A stretch of DNA of 64,000 nucleotides from NCBI GenBank assembly GCA_964036665.1, contig OZ038530.1:2170001-2234000 (forward strand), given 5' to 3'. The stretch comes from Gordius sp. MW1 (Eukaryota; Nematomorpha; Gordioida; Gordea; Gordiidae). The position numbers were made by a program, and so were the translations under genes. The notes beneath the pieces are model-generated. The model worked only from the letters and a program-made list of their open reading frames with translations, was not told the DNA's origin and ran no database searches. Of the stretch, positions 22,001 through 36,200 are shown in pieces; position 1 is the stretch's first letter, and each line of letters opens with the position of its first letter.

Positions 22001-23138
22001 TTCTGATAAATTTTTACTTGGGATCATAGAAACCACGTCTGAAAACGACAACTTTCATCGGATGAATACGGTTCAAAGAAAAATATGTGAAAATTTTGAG
22101 GTAAAAATATTTATTTTTTTCGATTTTATGTGAAAGAGCATAAAAAAATATATAAAGGTAAGCCAATTTGAGAATCCTATTATCCTCGATTGACTTCCGC
22201 AAAGAGGTTTTAAGCTGCGAGAACTATCATTTTGACAAAAGACAACGTTTTATTGTTGCGATTAGTTTGTTGTATCGCAACGTGAGTGCTTAATTTTTAA
22301 AAATGGCTCTATGCAATCATGATTTCAAAGTAATAGTTTTCAGATTCTGATAAATTTTTACTTGGGATCATAGAAACCACGTCTGAAAACGACAACTTTC
22401 ATCGGATGAATACGGTTCAAAGAAAAATATGTGAAAAATTTTTAGTTAAAAATATTTATTTTTTTCGATTCTATGTGAAAGAGCATGAAAAAATATATAA
22501 AAGTAAGCGAATTTGAGAATCCTATTATCCTCGATTGACTTCCGCAAAGAGGTTTTAAGCTGCGAGAACTATCATTTTGACAAAAGACAACGTTTTATTG
22601 TTGCGATTAGTTTGTTGTATCGCAACGTGAGTGCTTAATTTTTGAAAATGGCTCTATGCAATCATGATTTCAAAGTAATAGTTTTCAGATTCTGATAAAT
22701 TTTTACTTGGGATCATAGAAACCACGTCTGAAAACGACAACTTTCATCGGATGAATACGGTTCAAAGAAAAATATGTGAAAAATTTTGAGGTAAAAATAT
22801 TTATTTTTTTCGATTCTATGTGAAAGAGCATGAAAAAATATATAAGAGTAAGCCAATTTGAGAATTCTATTATCCTCGATTGACTTCCGAAAAGAGGTTT
22901 TAAGATGCGAGAACTATCATTTTGACAAAAGACAACGTTTTATTGTTGCGATTAGTTTGTTGTATCGCAACGTGAGTGCTTAATTTTTGAAAACTGCTCT
23001 ATGCGATCATGATTTCAAAGTAATAGTTTTTAGATTCTGATAAATTTTTACTTGGGATCATAGAAACCACGTCTGAAAACGACAACTTTCATCGGATGAA
23101 TACGGTTCAAAAAAAAATATGTGAAAAATTTTGAGGTA
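19005..23138 (+). repeat. 12-mer higher-order repeat, copy 2
   Basis: Second 4,134-bp unit, almost identical to copy 1. Rare differences include agcgaattt at about 22508 where copy 1 has agccaattt. The right edge is where copy 1's neighbour reads agcatgaaaaaata and this one reads agcataaaaaaata. Confidence 0.85.
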
Positions 23139-24861
23139 AAAATATTTATTTTTTTCGATTCTATGTGAAAGAGCATAAAAAAATATATAAAAGTAAGCCA
23201 ATTTGAGAATCCTATTATCCTCGATTGACTTCCGCAAAGAGGTTTTAAGCTGCGAGAACTATCATTTTGACAAAAGACAACGTTTTATTGTTGCGATTAG
23301 TTTGTTGTATCGCAACGTGAGTGCTTAATTTTTAAAAATGGCTCCATGCAATCATGATTTCAAAGTAATAGTTTTCAGATTCTGATAAATTTTTACTTTT
23401 TATCATCGAAACCACGTCTGAAAACGACAACTTTCATCGGATGCATACGGTTGAAAGGAAAATATGTGAAAAATTTTGAGGTAAAAATATTTATTTTTTC
23501 GATTCTATGTGAAAGAGCATAAAAAAATATATAAGAGTAAGCCAATTTGAGAATCCTATTATCCTCGATTGACTTCCGAAAAGAGGTTTTAAGATGCGAG
23601 AACTATCATTTTGACAAAAGACAACGTTTTATTGTTGCGATTAGTTTGTTGTATCGCAACGTGAGTGCTTAATTTTTGAAAACTGCTCTATGCGATTATG
23701 ATTTCAAAGTAATAGTTTTTAGATTCTGATAAATTTTTACTTGGGATCATAGAAACCACGTCTGAAAACGACAACTTTCATCGGATGAATACGGTTCAAA
23801 GAAAAATATGTGAAAATTTTGAGGTAAAAATATTTATTTTTTTCGATTTTATGTGAAAGAGCATAAAAAAATATATAAAGGTAAGCCAATTTGAGAATCC
23901 TATTATCCTCGATTGACTTCCGCAAAGAGGTTTTAAGCTGCGAGAACTATCATTTTGACAAAAGACAACGTTTTATTGTTGCGATTAGTTTGTTGTATCG
24001 CAACGTGAGTGCTTAATTTTTAAAAATGGCTCTATGCAATCATGATTTCAAAGTAATAGTTTTCAGATTCTGATAAATTTTTACTTGGGATCATAGAAAC
24101 CACGTCTGAAAACGACAACTTTCATCGGATGAATACGGTTCAAAGAAAAATATGTGAAAAATTTTTAGTTAAAAATATTTATTTTTTTCGATTCTATGTG
24201 AAAGAGCATGAAAAAATATATAAAAGTAAGCCAATTTGAGAATCCTATTATCCTCGATTGACTTCCGCAAAGAGGTTTTAAGCTGCGAGAACTATCATTT
24301 TGACAAAAGACAACGTTTTATTGTTGCGATTAGTTTGTTGTATCGCAACGTGAGTGCTTAATTTTTGAAAATGGCTCTATGCAATCATGATTTCAAAGTA
24401 ATAGTTTTCAGATTCTGATAAATTTTTACTTGGGATCATAGAAACCACGTCTGAAAACGACAACTTTCATCGGATGAATACGGTTCAAAGAAAAATATGT
24501 GAAAAATTTTGAGGTAAAAATATTTATTTTTTTCGATTCTATGTGAAAGAGCATGAAAAAATATATAAGAGTAAGCCAATTTGAGAATTCTATTATCCTC
24601 GATTGACTTCCGAAAAGAGGTTTTAAGATGCGAGAACTATCATTTTGACAAAAGACAACGTTTTATTGTTGCGATTAGTTTGTTGTATCGCAACGTGAGT
24701 GCTTAATTTTTGAAAACTGCTCTATGCGATCATGATTTCAAAGTAATAGTTTTTAGATTCTGATAAATTTTTACTTGGGATCATAGAAACCACGTCTGAA
24801 AACGACAACTTTCATCGGATGAATACGGTTCAAAAAAAAATATGTGAAAAATTTTGAGGTA
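23139..24861 (+). repeat. Truncated 5-mer unit of the 12-mer repeat (1,723 bp)
   Basis: Repeats the last five monomers of the 12-mer: ctccatgcaatc at 21619 recurs at 23342, and the gttcaaaaaaaaatatg variant near 23107 recurs near 24830. A 5-monomer block inserted between 12-mers is the expected product of unequal exchange in register. Confidence 0.8.
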
Positions 24862-27800
24862 AAAATATTTATTTTTTTCGATTCTATGTGAAAGAGCATG
24901 AAAAAATATATAAAAGTAAGCCAATTTGAGAATCCTATTATCCTCGATTGACTTCCGCAAAGAGGTTTTAAGCTGCGAGAACTATCATTTTGACAAAAGA
25001 CAACGTTTTATTGTTGCGATTAGTTTGTTGTATCGCAACGTGAGTGCTTAATTTTTGAAAACTGCTCAATGCGATCATGATTTCAAAGTAATAGTTTTTA
25101 GATTCTGATAAATTTTTACTTGGGATCATAGAAACCACGTCTGAAAACGACAACTTTCATCGGATGAATACGGTTCAAAGAAAAATATGTGAAAAATTTT
25201 GAGGTAAAAATATTTATTTTTTTCGATTCTATGTGAAAGAGCGTAAAAAAATATATAGTAAGCCATTTTGAGAATCCTATTATCCTCGATTGACTTCCGC
25301 AAAGAGGTTTTAAGCTGCGAGAACTATCATTTTGACAAAAGACAACGTTTTATTGTTGCGATTAGTTTGTTGTATCGCAACGTGAGTGCTTAATTTCTCA
25401 AAAATGCACTAAGCGATCATGATTTCAAAGTAAGAGTTTTCTGATTCTGATAAATTTTTACTTTTTATCATCGAAACCACGTCTGAAAACGACAACTTTC
25501 ATCGGATGCATACGGTTGAAAGAAAAATATGTGAAAAATTTTGAGGTAAAAATATTTATTTTTTTCGATTCTATGTGAAAGAGCGTAAAAAAATATATAA
25601 AAGTAAGCCAATTTGAGAATCCTATTATCCTCGATTGACTTCCGCAAAAAGGTTTTAAGCTGCGAGAACTATCATTTTGACAAAAGACAACGTTTTATTG
25701 TTGCGATTAGTTTGTTGTATCGCAGCGTGAGTGCTTAATTTTTGAAAATGGCTCTATGCAATCCTGATTTCAAAGTAATAGTTTTCAGATTCTGATAAAT
25801 TTTTACTTGGGATCATAGAAACCACGTCTGAAAACGACAACTTTCATCGGATGAATACGGTTCAAAGAAAAATATGTGAAAAATTTTGAGGTAAAAATAT
25901 TTATTTTTTTCGATTCTATGTGAAAGAGCATAAAAAAATATATAAAAGTAAGCCAATTTGAGAATCCTATTATCCTCGATTGACTTCCGCAAAGAGGTTT
26001 TAAGCTGCGAGAACTATCATTTTGACAAAAGACAACGTTTTATTGTTGCGATTAGTTTGTTGTATCGCAACGTGAGTGCTTAATTTTTAAAAATGGCTCT
26101 ATGCAATCATGATTTCAAAGTAATAGTTTTCAAATTCTGATAAATTTTTACTTTTTATCATCAAAACCACGTCTGAAAACGACAACTTTCATCGGATGCA
26201 TACGGTTGAAAGGAAAATATGTGAAAAATTTTGAGGTAAAAATATTTATTTTTTCGATTCTATGTGAAAGAGCATAAAAAAATATATAAGAGAAAGCCAA
26301 TTTGAGAATCCTATTATCCTCGATTGACTTCCGAAAAGAGGTTTTAAGATGCGAGAACTATCATTTTGACAAAAGACAACGTTTTATTGTTGCGATTAGT
26401 TTGTTGTATCGCAACGTGAGTGCTTAATTTTTGAAAACTGCTCTATGCGATTAGGATTTCAAAGTAATAGTTTTTAGATTCTGATAAATTTTTACTTGGG
26501 ATCATAGAAACCACGTCTGAAAACGACAACTTTCATCGGATGAATACGGTTCAAAGAAAAATATGTGAAAAATTTTTAGTTAAAAATATTTATTTTTTTC
26601 GATTCTATGTGAAAGAGCATGAAAAAATATATAAAAGTAAGCCAATTTGAGAATCCTATTATCCTCGATTGACTTCCGCAAAGAGGTTTTAAGCTGCGAG
26701 AACTATCATTTTGACAAAAGACAACGTTTTATTGTTGCGATTAGTTTGTTGTATCGCAACGTGAGTGCTTAATTTTTGAAAATGGCTCTATGCAATCATG
26801 ATTTCAAAGTAATAGTTTTCAGATTCTGATAAATTTTTACTTGGGATCATAGAAACCACGTCTGAAAACGACAACTTTCATCGGATGAATACGGTTCAAA
26901 GAAAAATATGTGAAAAATTTTGAGGTAAAAATATTTATTTTTTTCGATTCTATGTGAAAGAGCATGAAAAAATATATAAGAGTAAGCCAATTTGAGAATT
27001 CTATTATCCTCGATTGACTTCCGAAAAGAGGTTTTAAGATGCGAGAACTATCATTTTGACAAAAGACAACGTTTTATTGTTGCGATTAGTTTGTTGTATC
27101 GCAACGTGAGTGCTTAATTTTTGAAAACTGCTCTATGCGATCATGATTTCAAAGTAATAGTTTTTAGATTCTGATAAATTTTTACTTGGGATCATAGAAA
27201 CCACGTCTGAAAACGACAACTTTCATCGGATGAATACGGTTCAAAGAAAAATATGTGAAAAATTTTGAGGTAAAAATATTTATTTTTTTCGATTCTATGT
27301 GAAAGAGCATAAAAAAATATATAAAAGTAAGCCAATTTGAGAATCCTATTATCCTCGATTGACTTCCGCAAAGAGGTTTTAAGCTGCGAGAACTATCATT
27401 TTGACAAAAGACAACGTTTTATTGTTGCGATTAGTTTGTTGTATCGCAACGTGAGTGCTTAATTTTTAAAAATGGCTCCATGCAATCATGATTTCAAAGT
27501 AATAGTTTTCAGATTCTGATAAATTTTTACTTTTTATCATCGAAACCACGTCTGAAAACGACAACTTTCATCGGATGCATACGGTTGAAAGGAAAATATG
27601 TGAAAAATTTTGAGGTAAAAATATTTATTTTTTCGATTCTATGTGAAAGAGCATAAAAAAATATATAAGAGTAAGCCAATTTGAGAATCCTATTATCCTC
27701 GATTGACTTCCGAAAAGAGGTTTTAAGATGCGAGAACTATCATTTTGACAAAAGACAACGTTTTATTGTTGCGATTAGTTTGTTGTATCGCAACGTGAGT

Positions 27801-28995
27801 GCTTAATTTTTGAAAACTGCTCTATGCGATTATGATTTCAAAGTAATAGTTTTTAGATTCTGATAAATTTTTACTTGGGATCATAGAAACCACGTCTGAA
27901 AACGACAACTTTCATCGGATGAATACGGTTCAAAGAAAAATATGTGAAAATTTTGAGGTAAAAATATTTATTTTTTTCGATTTTATGTGAAAGAGCATAA
28001 AAAAATATATAAAGGTAAGCCAATTTGAGAATCCTATTATCCTCGATTGACTTCCGCAAAGAGGTTTTAAGCTGCGAGAACTATCATTTTGACAAAAGAC
28101 AACGTTTTATTGTTGCGATTAGTTTGTTGTATCGCAACGTGAGTGCTTAATTTTTAAAAATGGCTCTATGCAATCATGATTTCAAAGTAATAGTTTTCAG
28201 ATTCTGATAAATTTTTACTTGGGATCATAGAAACCACGTCTGAAAACGACAACTTTCATCGGATGAATACGGTTCAAAGAAAAATATGTGAAAAATTTTT
28301 AGTTAAAAATATTTATTTTTTTCGATTCTATGTGAAAGAGCATGAAAAAATATATAAAAGTAAGCCAATTTGAGAATCCTATTATCCTCGATTGACTTCC
28401 GCAAAGAGGTTTTAAGCTGCGAGAACTATCATTTTGACAAAAGACAACGTTTTATTGTTGCGATTAGTTTGTTGTATCGCAACGTGAGTGCTTAATTTTT
28501 GAAAATGGCTCTATGCAATCATGATTTCAAAGTAATAGTTTTCAGATTCTGATAAATTTTTACTTGGGATCATAGAAACCACGTCTGAAAACGACAACTT
28601 TCATCGGATGAATACGGTTCAAAGAAAAATATGTGAAAAATTTTGAGGTAAAAATATTTATTTTTTTCGATTCTATGTGAAAGAGCATGAAAAAATATAT
28701 AAGAGTAAGCCAATTTGAGAATTCTATTATCCTCGATTGACTTCCGAAAAGAGGTTTTAAGATGCGAGAACTATCATTTTGACAAAAGACAACGTTTTAT
28801 TGTTGCGATTAGTTTGTTGTATCGCAACGTGAGTGCTTAATTTTTGAAAACTGCTCTATGCGATCATGATTTCAAAGTAATAGTTTTTAGATTCTGATAA
28901 ATTTTTACTTGGGATCATAGAAACCACGTCTGAAAACGACAACTTTCATCGGATGAATACGGTTCAAAAAAAAATATGTGAAAAATTTTGAGGTA
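24862..28995 (+). repeat. 12-mer higher-order repeat, copy 3
   Basis: The same diagnostic variants return 5,857 bp (17 monomers) after copy 2, for example the gtaagccatttt deletion at about 25255 and gcgattagg at about 26446. A private change, taatttctcaaaaatg near 25391, marks this copy. Confidence 0.85.
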
Positions 28996-30215
28996 AAAAT
29001 ATTTATTTTTTTCGATTCTATGTGAAAGAGCATAAAAAAATATATAAAAGTAAGCCAATTTGAGAATCCTATTATCCTCGATTGACTTCCGCAAAGAGGT
29101 TTTAAGCTGCGAGAACTATCATTTTGACAAAAGACAACGTTTTATTGTTGCGATTAGTTTGTTGTATCGCAACGTGAGTGCTTAATTTTTAAAAATGGCT
29201 CCATGCAATCATGATTTCAAAGTAATAGTTTTCAGATTCTGATAAATTTTTACTTTTTATCATCGAAACCACGTCTGAAAACGACAACTTTCATCGGATG
29301 CATACGGTTGAAAGGAAAATATGTGAAAAATTTTGAGGTAAAAATATTTATTTTTTCGATTCTATGTGAAAGAGCATAAAAAAATATATAAGAGTAAGCC
29401 AATTTGAGAATCCTATTATCCTCGATTGACTTCCGAAAAGAGGTTTTAAGATGCGAGAACTATCATTTTGACAAAAGACAACGTTTTATTGTTGCGATTA
29501 GTTTGTTGTATCGCAACGTGAGTGCTTAATTTTTGAAAACTGCTCTATGCGATTATGATTTCAAAGTAATAGTTTTTAGATTCTGATAAATTTTTACTTG
29601 GGATAATAGAAACCACGTCTGAAAACGACAACTTTCATCGGATGAATACGGTTCAAAGAAAAATATGTGAAAATTTTGAGGTAAAAATATTTATTTTTTT
29701 CGATTTTATGTGAAAGAGCATAAAAAAATATATAAAGGTAAGCCAATTTGAGAATCCTATTATCCTCGATTGACTTCCGCAAAGAGGTTTTAAGCTGCGA
29801 GAACTATCATTTTGACAAAAGACAACGTTTTATTGTTGCGATTAGTTTGTTGTATCGCAACGTGAGTGCTTAATTTTTAAAAATGGCTCTATGCAATCAT
29901 GATTTCAAAGTAATAGTTTTCAGATTCTGATAAATTTTTACTTGGGATCATAGAAACCACGTCTGAAAACGACAACTTTCATCGGATGAATACGGTTCAA
30001 AGAAAAATATTTGAAAAATTTTTAGTTAAAAATATTTATTTTTTTCGATTCTATGTGAAAGAGCATGAAAAAATATATAAAAGTAAGCCAATTTGAGAAT
30101 CCTATTATCCTCGATTGACTTCCGCAAAGAGGTTTTAAGCTGCGAGAACTATCATTTTGAAAAAAGACAACGTTTTATTGTTGCGATTAGTTTGTTGTAT
30201 CGCAACGTGAGTGCT
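28996..30215 (+). repeat. Partial 5-mer unit ending the 12-mer domain
   Basis: Again follows the last monomers of the 12-mer (ctccatgcaatc at 29199), with ggataatag instead of ggatcatag near 29601. Identity breaks at 30218, where a monomer start is shortened (gcttaatctaaatggctc). Beyond this the cctctatg-type monomers characteristic of the following domain begin. Confidence 0.7.
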
Positions 30216-32749
30216 TAATCTAAATGGCTCTATGCAATCATGATTTCAAAGTAATAGTTTTCAGATTCTGATAAATTTTTACTTGGGATCATAGAAACCA
30301 CGTCTGAAAACGACAACTTTCATCGGATGAATACGGTTCAAAGAAAAATATGTGGAAAATTTAGAGGTAAAAATATTTATTTTTTTCGATTCTATGTGAA
30401 AGAGCATGAAAAAATATATAAGAGTAAGCCAATTTGAGAATCCTATTATCCTCGATTGACTTCCGAAAAGAGGTTTTAAGATGCGAGAACTATCATTTTG
30501 ACAAAAGACAACGTTTTATTGTTGCGATTAGTTTGTTGTATCGCAACGTGAGTGCTTAATTTTTGAAAACTGCTCTATGCGATCATGATTTCAAAGTAAT
30601 AGTTTTTAGATTCTGATAAATTTTTACTTGGGATCATAAAAACCACGTCTGAAAACGACAACTTTCATCGGATGAATACGGTTGAAAGGAAACTATGTGA
30701 AAAATTTTGAGGTAAAAATATTTATTTTTTTCGCCTCTATGTGAAAGAGCATGAAAAAATATATAAGAGTAAGCCAATTTGAGAATCCTATTATCCTCGA
30801 TTGACTTCCGAAAAGAGGTTTTAAGATGCGAGAACTATCATTTTGACAAAAGACAACGTTTTATTGTTGCGATTAGTTTGTTGTATCGCAACGTGAGTGC
30901 TTAATTTTTCAAAAATGCACTATGCGATCATGATTTCAAAGTAATAGTTTTCTGATTCTGATAAATTTTTACTTTTTATCATCGAAACCACGTCTGAAAA
31001 CGACAACTTTCATCGGATGCATACGGTTGAAAGGAAAAGATGTGAAAAATTTTGAGGTAAAAATATTTATTTTTTTCGATTCTATGTGAAATAGCATGAA
31101 AAAATATATAAGAGTAAGCCAATTTGAGAATCCTATTATCCTCGATTGACTTCCGAAAAGAGGTTTTAAGATGCGAGAACTATCATTTTGACAAAAGACA
31201 ACGTTTTATTGTTGCGATTAGTTTGTTGTATCGCAACGTGAGTGCTTAATTTTTGAAAACTGCTCTATGCGATCATGATTTCAAAGTAATAGTTTTTAGA
31301 TTCTGATAAATTTTTACTTGGGATCATAGAAACCACGTCTGAAAACGACAACTTTCATCGGATGAATACGGTTCAAAGAAAAATATGTGAAAAATTTTGA
31401 GGTAAAAATATTTATTTTTTTCGATTCTATGTGAAAGAGCATAAAGAAATATATAAAAGTAAGCCAATTTGAGAATCCTATTATCCTCGATTGACTTCCG
31501 CAAAGAGGTTTTAAGCTGCGAGAACTATCATTTTGACAAAAGACAACGTTTTATTGTTGCGATTAGTTTGTTGTATCGCAACGTGAGTGCTTAATTTTTC
31601 AAAAATGCACTATGCGATCATGATTTCAAAGTAATAGTTTTCTGATTCTGATAAATTTTTACTTTTTATCATCGAAACCAAGTCTGAAAACGACAACTTT
31701 CATCGGATGCATACGGTTGAAAGGAAAATATGTGAAAAATTTTGAGGTAAAAATATTTATTTTTTTTGCCTCTATGTGAAAGAGCATGAAAAAATATATA
31801 AGAGTAAGCCAATTTGAGAATCCTATTATCCTCGATTGACTTCCGAAAAGAGGTTTTAAGATGCGAGAACTATCATTTTGACAAAAGACAACGTTTTATT
31901 GTTGCGATTAGTTTGTTGTATCGCAACATGAGTGCTTAATTTTTCAAAAATGCACTATGCGATCATGATTTCAAAGTAATAGTTTTCTGATTCTGATAAA
32001 TTTTTACTTTTTATCATCGAAACCACGTCTGAAAACGACAACTTTCATCGGATGCATACGGTTGAAAGGAAAATATGTGAAAAATTTTGAGGTAAAAATA
32101 TTTATTTTTTTCGATTCTATGTGAAAGAGCATGAAAAAATATATAAGAGTAAGCGAATTTGAGAATCCTATTATCCTCGATTGACTTCCGAAAAGAGGTT
32201 TTAAGATGCGAGAACTATCATTTTGACAAAAGACAACGTTTTATTGTTGCGATTAGTTTCTTGTATCGCAACGCGGGTGCTTAATTTTTGAAAACTGCTC
32301 TATGCGATCAAGATTTCAAAGTAATAGTTTTTAGATTCTGATAAATTTTTACTTGGGATCATAGAAACCACGTCTGAAAACGACAACTTTCATCGGATGA
32401 ATACGGTTGAAAGGAAAATATGTGAAAAATTTTGAGGTAAAATATTTATTCGCCTCTATGTGAAAAAGCATGAAAAAATATATAAGAGTAAGCCAATTTG
32501 AGAATCCTATTATCCTCGATTGACTTCCGAAAAGAGGTTTTAAGATGCGAGAACTATCATTTTGACAAAAGACAACGTTTTACTGTTGCGATTAGTTTGT
32601 TGTATCGCAACGTGAGTGCTTAATTTTTCAAAAATGCACTATGCGATCATGATTTCAAAGTAATAGTTTTCTAATTCTGATAAATTTTTACTTTTTATCA
32701 TCGAAACCACGTCTGAAAACGACAACTTTCATCGGATGCATACGGTTGA

Positions 32750-35700
32750 AAGGAAAATATGTGAAAAATTTTGAGGTAAAAATATTAATTTTTTTCGATT
32801 CTATGTGAAAGAGCATGAAAAAATATATAAGAGTAAGCCAATTTGAGAATCCTATTATCCTCGATTGACTTCCGAAAAGAGGTTTTAAGATGCGAGAACT
32901 ATCATTTTGACAAAAGATAACGTTTTATTGTTGCGATTAGTTTGTTGTATCGCAACGTGAGTGCTTAATTTTTGAAAACTGCTCTATGCGATCATGATTT
33001 CAAAGTAATAGTTTTTAGATTCTGATAAATTTTTACTTGGGATCATAGAAACCACGTCTGAAAACGACAACTTTCATCGGATGAATACGGTTGAAAGGAA
33101 AATATGTGAAAAATTTTGAGGTAAAATATTTATTTTTTTCGATTCTATGTGAAAGAGCATAAAAAAATATATAAAAGTAAGCCAATTTGAGAATCCTATT
33201 ATCCTCGATTGACTTCCGAAAAGAGGTTTTAAGATGCGAGAACTATCATTTTGACAAAAGACAACGTTTTATTGTTGCGATTAGTTTGTTGTATCGCAAC
33301 GTGAGTGCTTAATTTTTCAAAAATGCACTATGCGATCATGATTTCAAAGTAATAGTTTTCTGATTCTGATAAATTTTTACTTTTATCATCGAAACCACGT
33401 CTGAAAACGACAACTTTCATCGGATGCATACGGTTGAAAGGAAAATATGTGAAAAATTTTGAGGTAAAAATATTTATTTTTTTCGATTCTATGTGAAAGA
33501 GCATGAAAAAATATATAAGAGTAAACCAATTTGAGAATCCTATTATCCTCGATTGACTTCCGAAAAGAGGTTTTAAGATGCGAGAACTATCATTTTGACA
33601 AAAGATAACGTTTTATTGTTGCGATTAGTTTGTTGTATCGCAACGTGAGTGCTTAATTTTTGAAAACTGCTCTATGCGATCATGATTTCAAAGTAATAGT
33701 TTTTAGATTCTGATAAATTTTTACTTGGGATCATAGAAACCACGTCTGAAAACGACAACTTTCATCGGATGAATACGGTTGAAAGGAAAATATGTTAAAA
33801 ATTTTGAGGTAAAATATTTATTTTTTTCGCCTCTATGTGAAAGAGCATGAAAAAATATATAAGAGTAAGCCAATTTGAGAATTCTATTATCCTCGATTGA
33901 CTTCCGAAAAGAGGTTTTAAGATGCGAGAACTATCATTTTGACAAAAGACAACGTTTTATTGTTGCGATTAGTTTGTTGTATCGCAACGTGAGTGCTTAA
34001 TTTTTGAAAATGGCTCTATGCAATCATGATTTCAAAGTAATAGTTTTCAGATTCTGATAAATTTTTACTTTTTATCATCGAAACCACGTCTGAAAACGAC
34101 AACTTTCATCGGATGAATACGGTTGAAAGGAAAATATGTGAAACATTTTGAGGTAAAAATATTTATTTTTTTCGCCTCTATGTGAAAGAGCATGAAAAAA
34201 TATATAAGAGTAAGCCAATTTGAGAATCCTATTATCCTCGATTGACTTCCGAAAAGAGGTTTTAAGATGCGAGAACTATCATTTTGACAAAAGACAACGT
34301 TTTATTGTTGCGATTAGTTTGTTGTATCGCAACGTGAATGCTTAATTTTTCAAAAATGCACTATGCGATCATGATTTCAAAGTAATAGTTTTCTGATTCT
34401 GATAAATTTTTACTTTTATCATCAAAACCACGTCTGAAAACGACAACCTTCATCGGATGCATACGGTTGAAAGGAAAATATGTGAAAAATTTTGAGGTAA
34501 AAATATTAATTTTTTTCGATTCTATGTGAAAGAGCATGAAAAAATATATAAGAGTAAGCCAATTTGAGAATCCTATTATCCTCGATTGACTTCCGAAAAG
34601 AGGTTTTAAGATGCGAGAACTATCATTTTGACAAAAGATAACGTTTTATTGTTGCGATTAGTTTGTTGTATCGCAACGTGAGTGCTTAATTTTTGAAAAC
34701 TGCTCTATGCGATCATGATTTCAAAGTAATAGTTTTTAGATTCTGATAAATTTTTACTTGGGATCATAGAAACCACGTCTGAAAACGACAACTTTCATCG
34801 GATGAATACGGTTGAAAGGAAAATATGTGAAAAATTTTGAGGTAAAATATTTATTTTTTTCGATTCTATGTGAAAGAGCATAAAAAAATATATAAAAGTA
34901 AGCCAATTTGAGAATCCTATTATCCTCGATTGACTTCCGAAAAGAGGTTTTAAGATGCGAGAACTATCATTTTGACAAAAGACAACGTTTTATTGTTGCG
35001 ATTAGTTTGTTGTATCGCAACGTGAGTGCTTAATTTTTCAAAAATGCACTATGCGATCATGATTTCAAAGTAATAGTTTTCTGATTCTGATAAATTTTTA
35101 CTTTTATCATCGAAACCACGTCTGAAAACGACAACTTTCATCGGATGCATACGGTTGAAAGGAAAATATGTGAAAAATTTTGAGGTAAAAATATTTATTT
35201 TTTTCGATTCTATGTGAAAGAGCATGAAAAAATATATAAGAGTAAACCAATTTGAGAATCCTATTATCCTCGATTGACTTCCGAAAAGAGGTTTTAAGAT
35301 GCGAGAACTATCATTTTGACAAAAGATAACGTTTTATTGTTGCGATTAGTTTGTTGTATCGCAACGTGAGTGCTTAATTTTTGAAAACTGCTCTATGCGA
35401 TCATGATTTCAAAGTAATAGTTTTTAGATTCTGATAAATTTTTACTTGGGATCATAGAAACCACGTCTGAAAACGACAACTTTCATCGGATGAATACGGT
35501 TGAAAGGAAAATATGTTAAAAATTTTGAGGTAAAATATTTATTTTTTTCGCCTCTATGTGAAAGAGCATGAAAAAATATATAAGAGTAAGCCAATTTGAG
35601 AATTCTATTATCCTCGATTGACTTCCGAAAAGAGGTTTTAAGATGCGAGAACTATCATTTTGACAAAAGACAACGTTTTATTGTTGCGATTAGTTTGTTG

Positions 35701-36200
35701 TATCGCAACGTGAGTGCTTAATTTTTGAAAATGGCTCTATGCAATCATGATTTCAAAGTAATAGTTTTCAGATTCTGATAAATTTTTACTTTTTATCATC
35801 GAAACCACGTCTGAAAACGACAACTTTCATCGGATGAATACGGTTGAAAGGAAAATATGTGAAACATTTTGAGGTAAAAATATTTATTTTTTTCGCCTCT
35901 ATGTGAAAGAGCATGAAAAAATATATAAGAGTAAGCCAATTTGAGAATCCTATTATCCTCGATTGACTTCCGAAAAGAGGTTTTAAGCTGCGAGAACTAT
36001 CATTTTGACAAAAGACAACGTTTTATTGTTGCGATTAGTTTGTTGTATCGCAACGTGAGTGCTTAATTTTTCAAAAATGCACTATGCGATCATGATTTCA
36101 AAGTAATAGTTTTCTGATTCTGATAAATTTTTACTTTTATCATCAAAACCACGTCTGAAAACGACAACCTTCATCGGATGCATACGGTTGAAAGGAAAAT
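32750..36200 (+). repeat. Tandem pair of 5-mer higher-order repeats (1,721 bp)
   Basis: The variant tatgttaaaaattttg recurs at 33791 and 35512, and tttatcatcaaaacc at about 34412 and 36132. The spacing is 1,720-1,721 bp, five monomers. It uses a different monomer set from the 2-5.5 kb pair, with cctctatg and gaggtaaaatattt variants. Limits are approximate. Confidence 0.75.
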
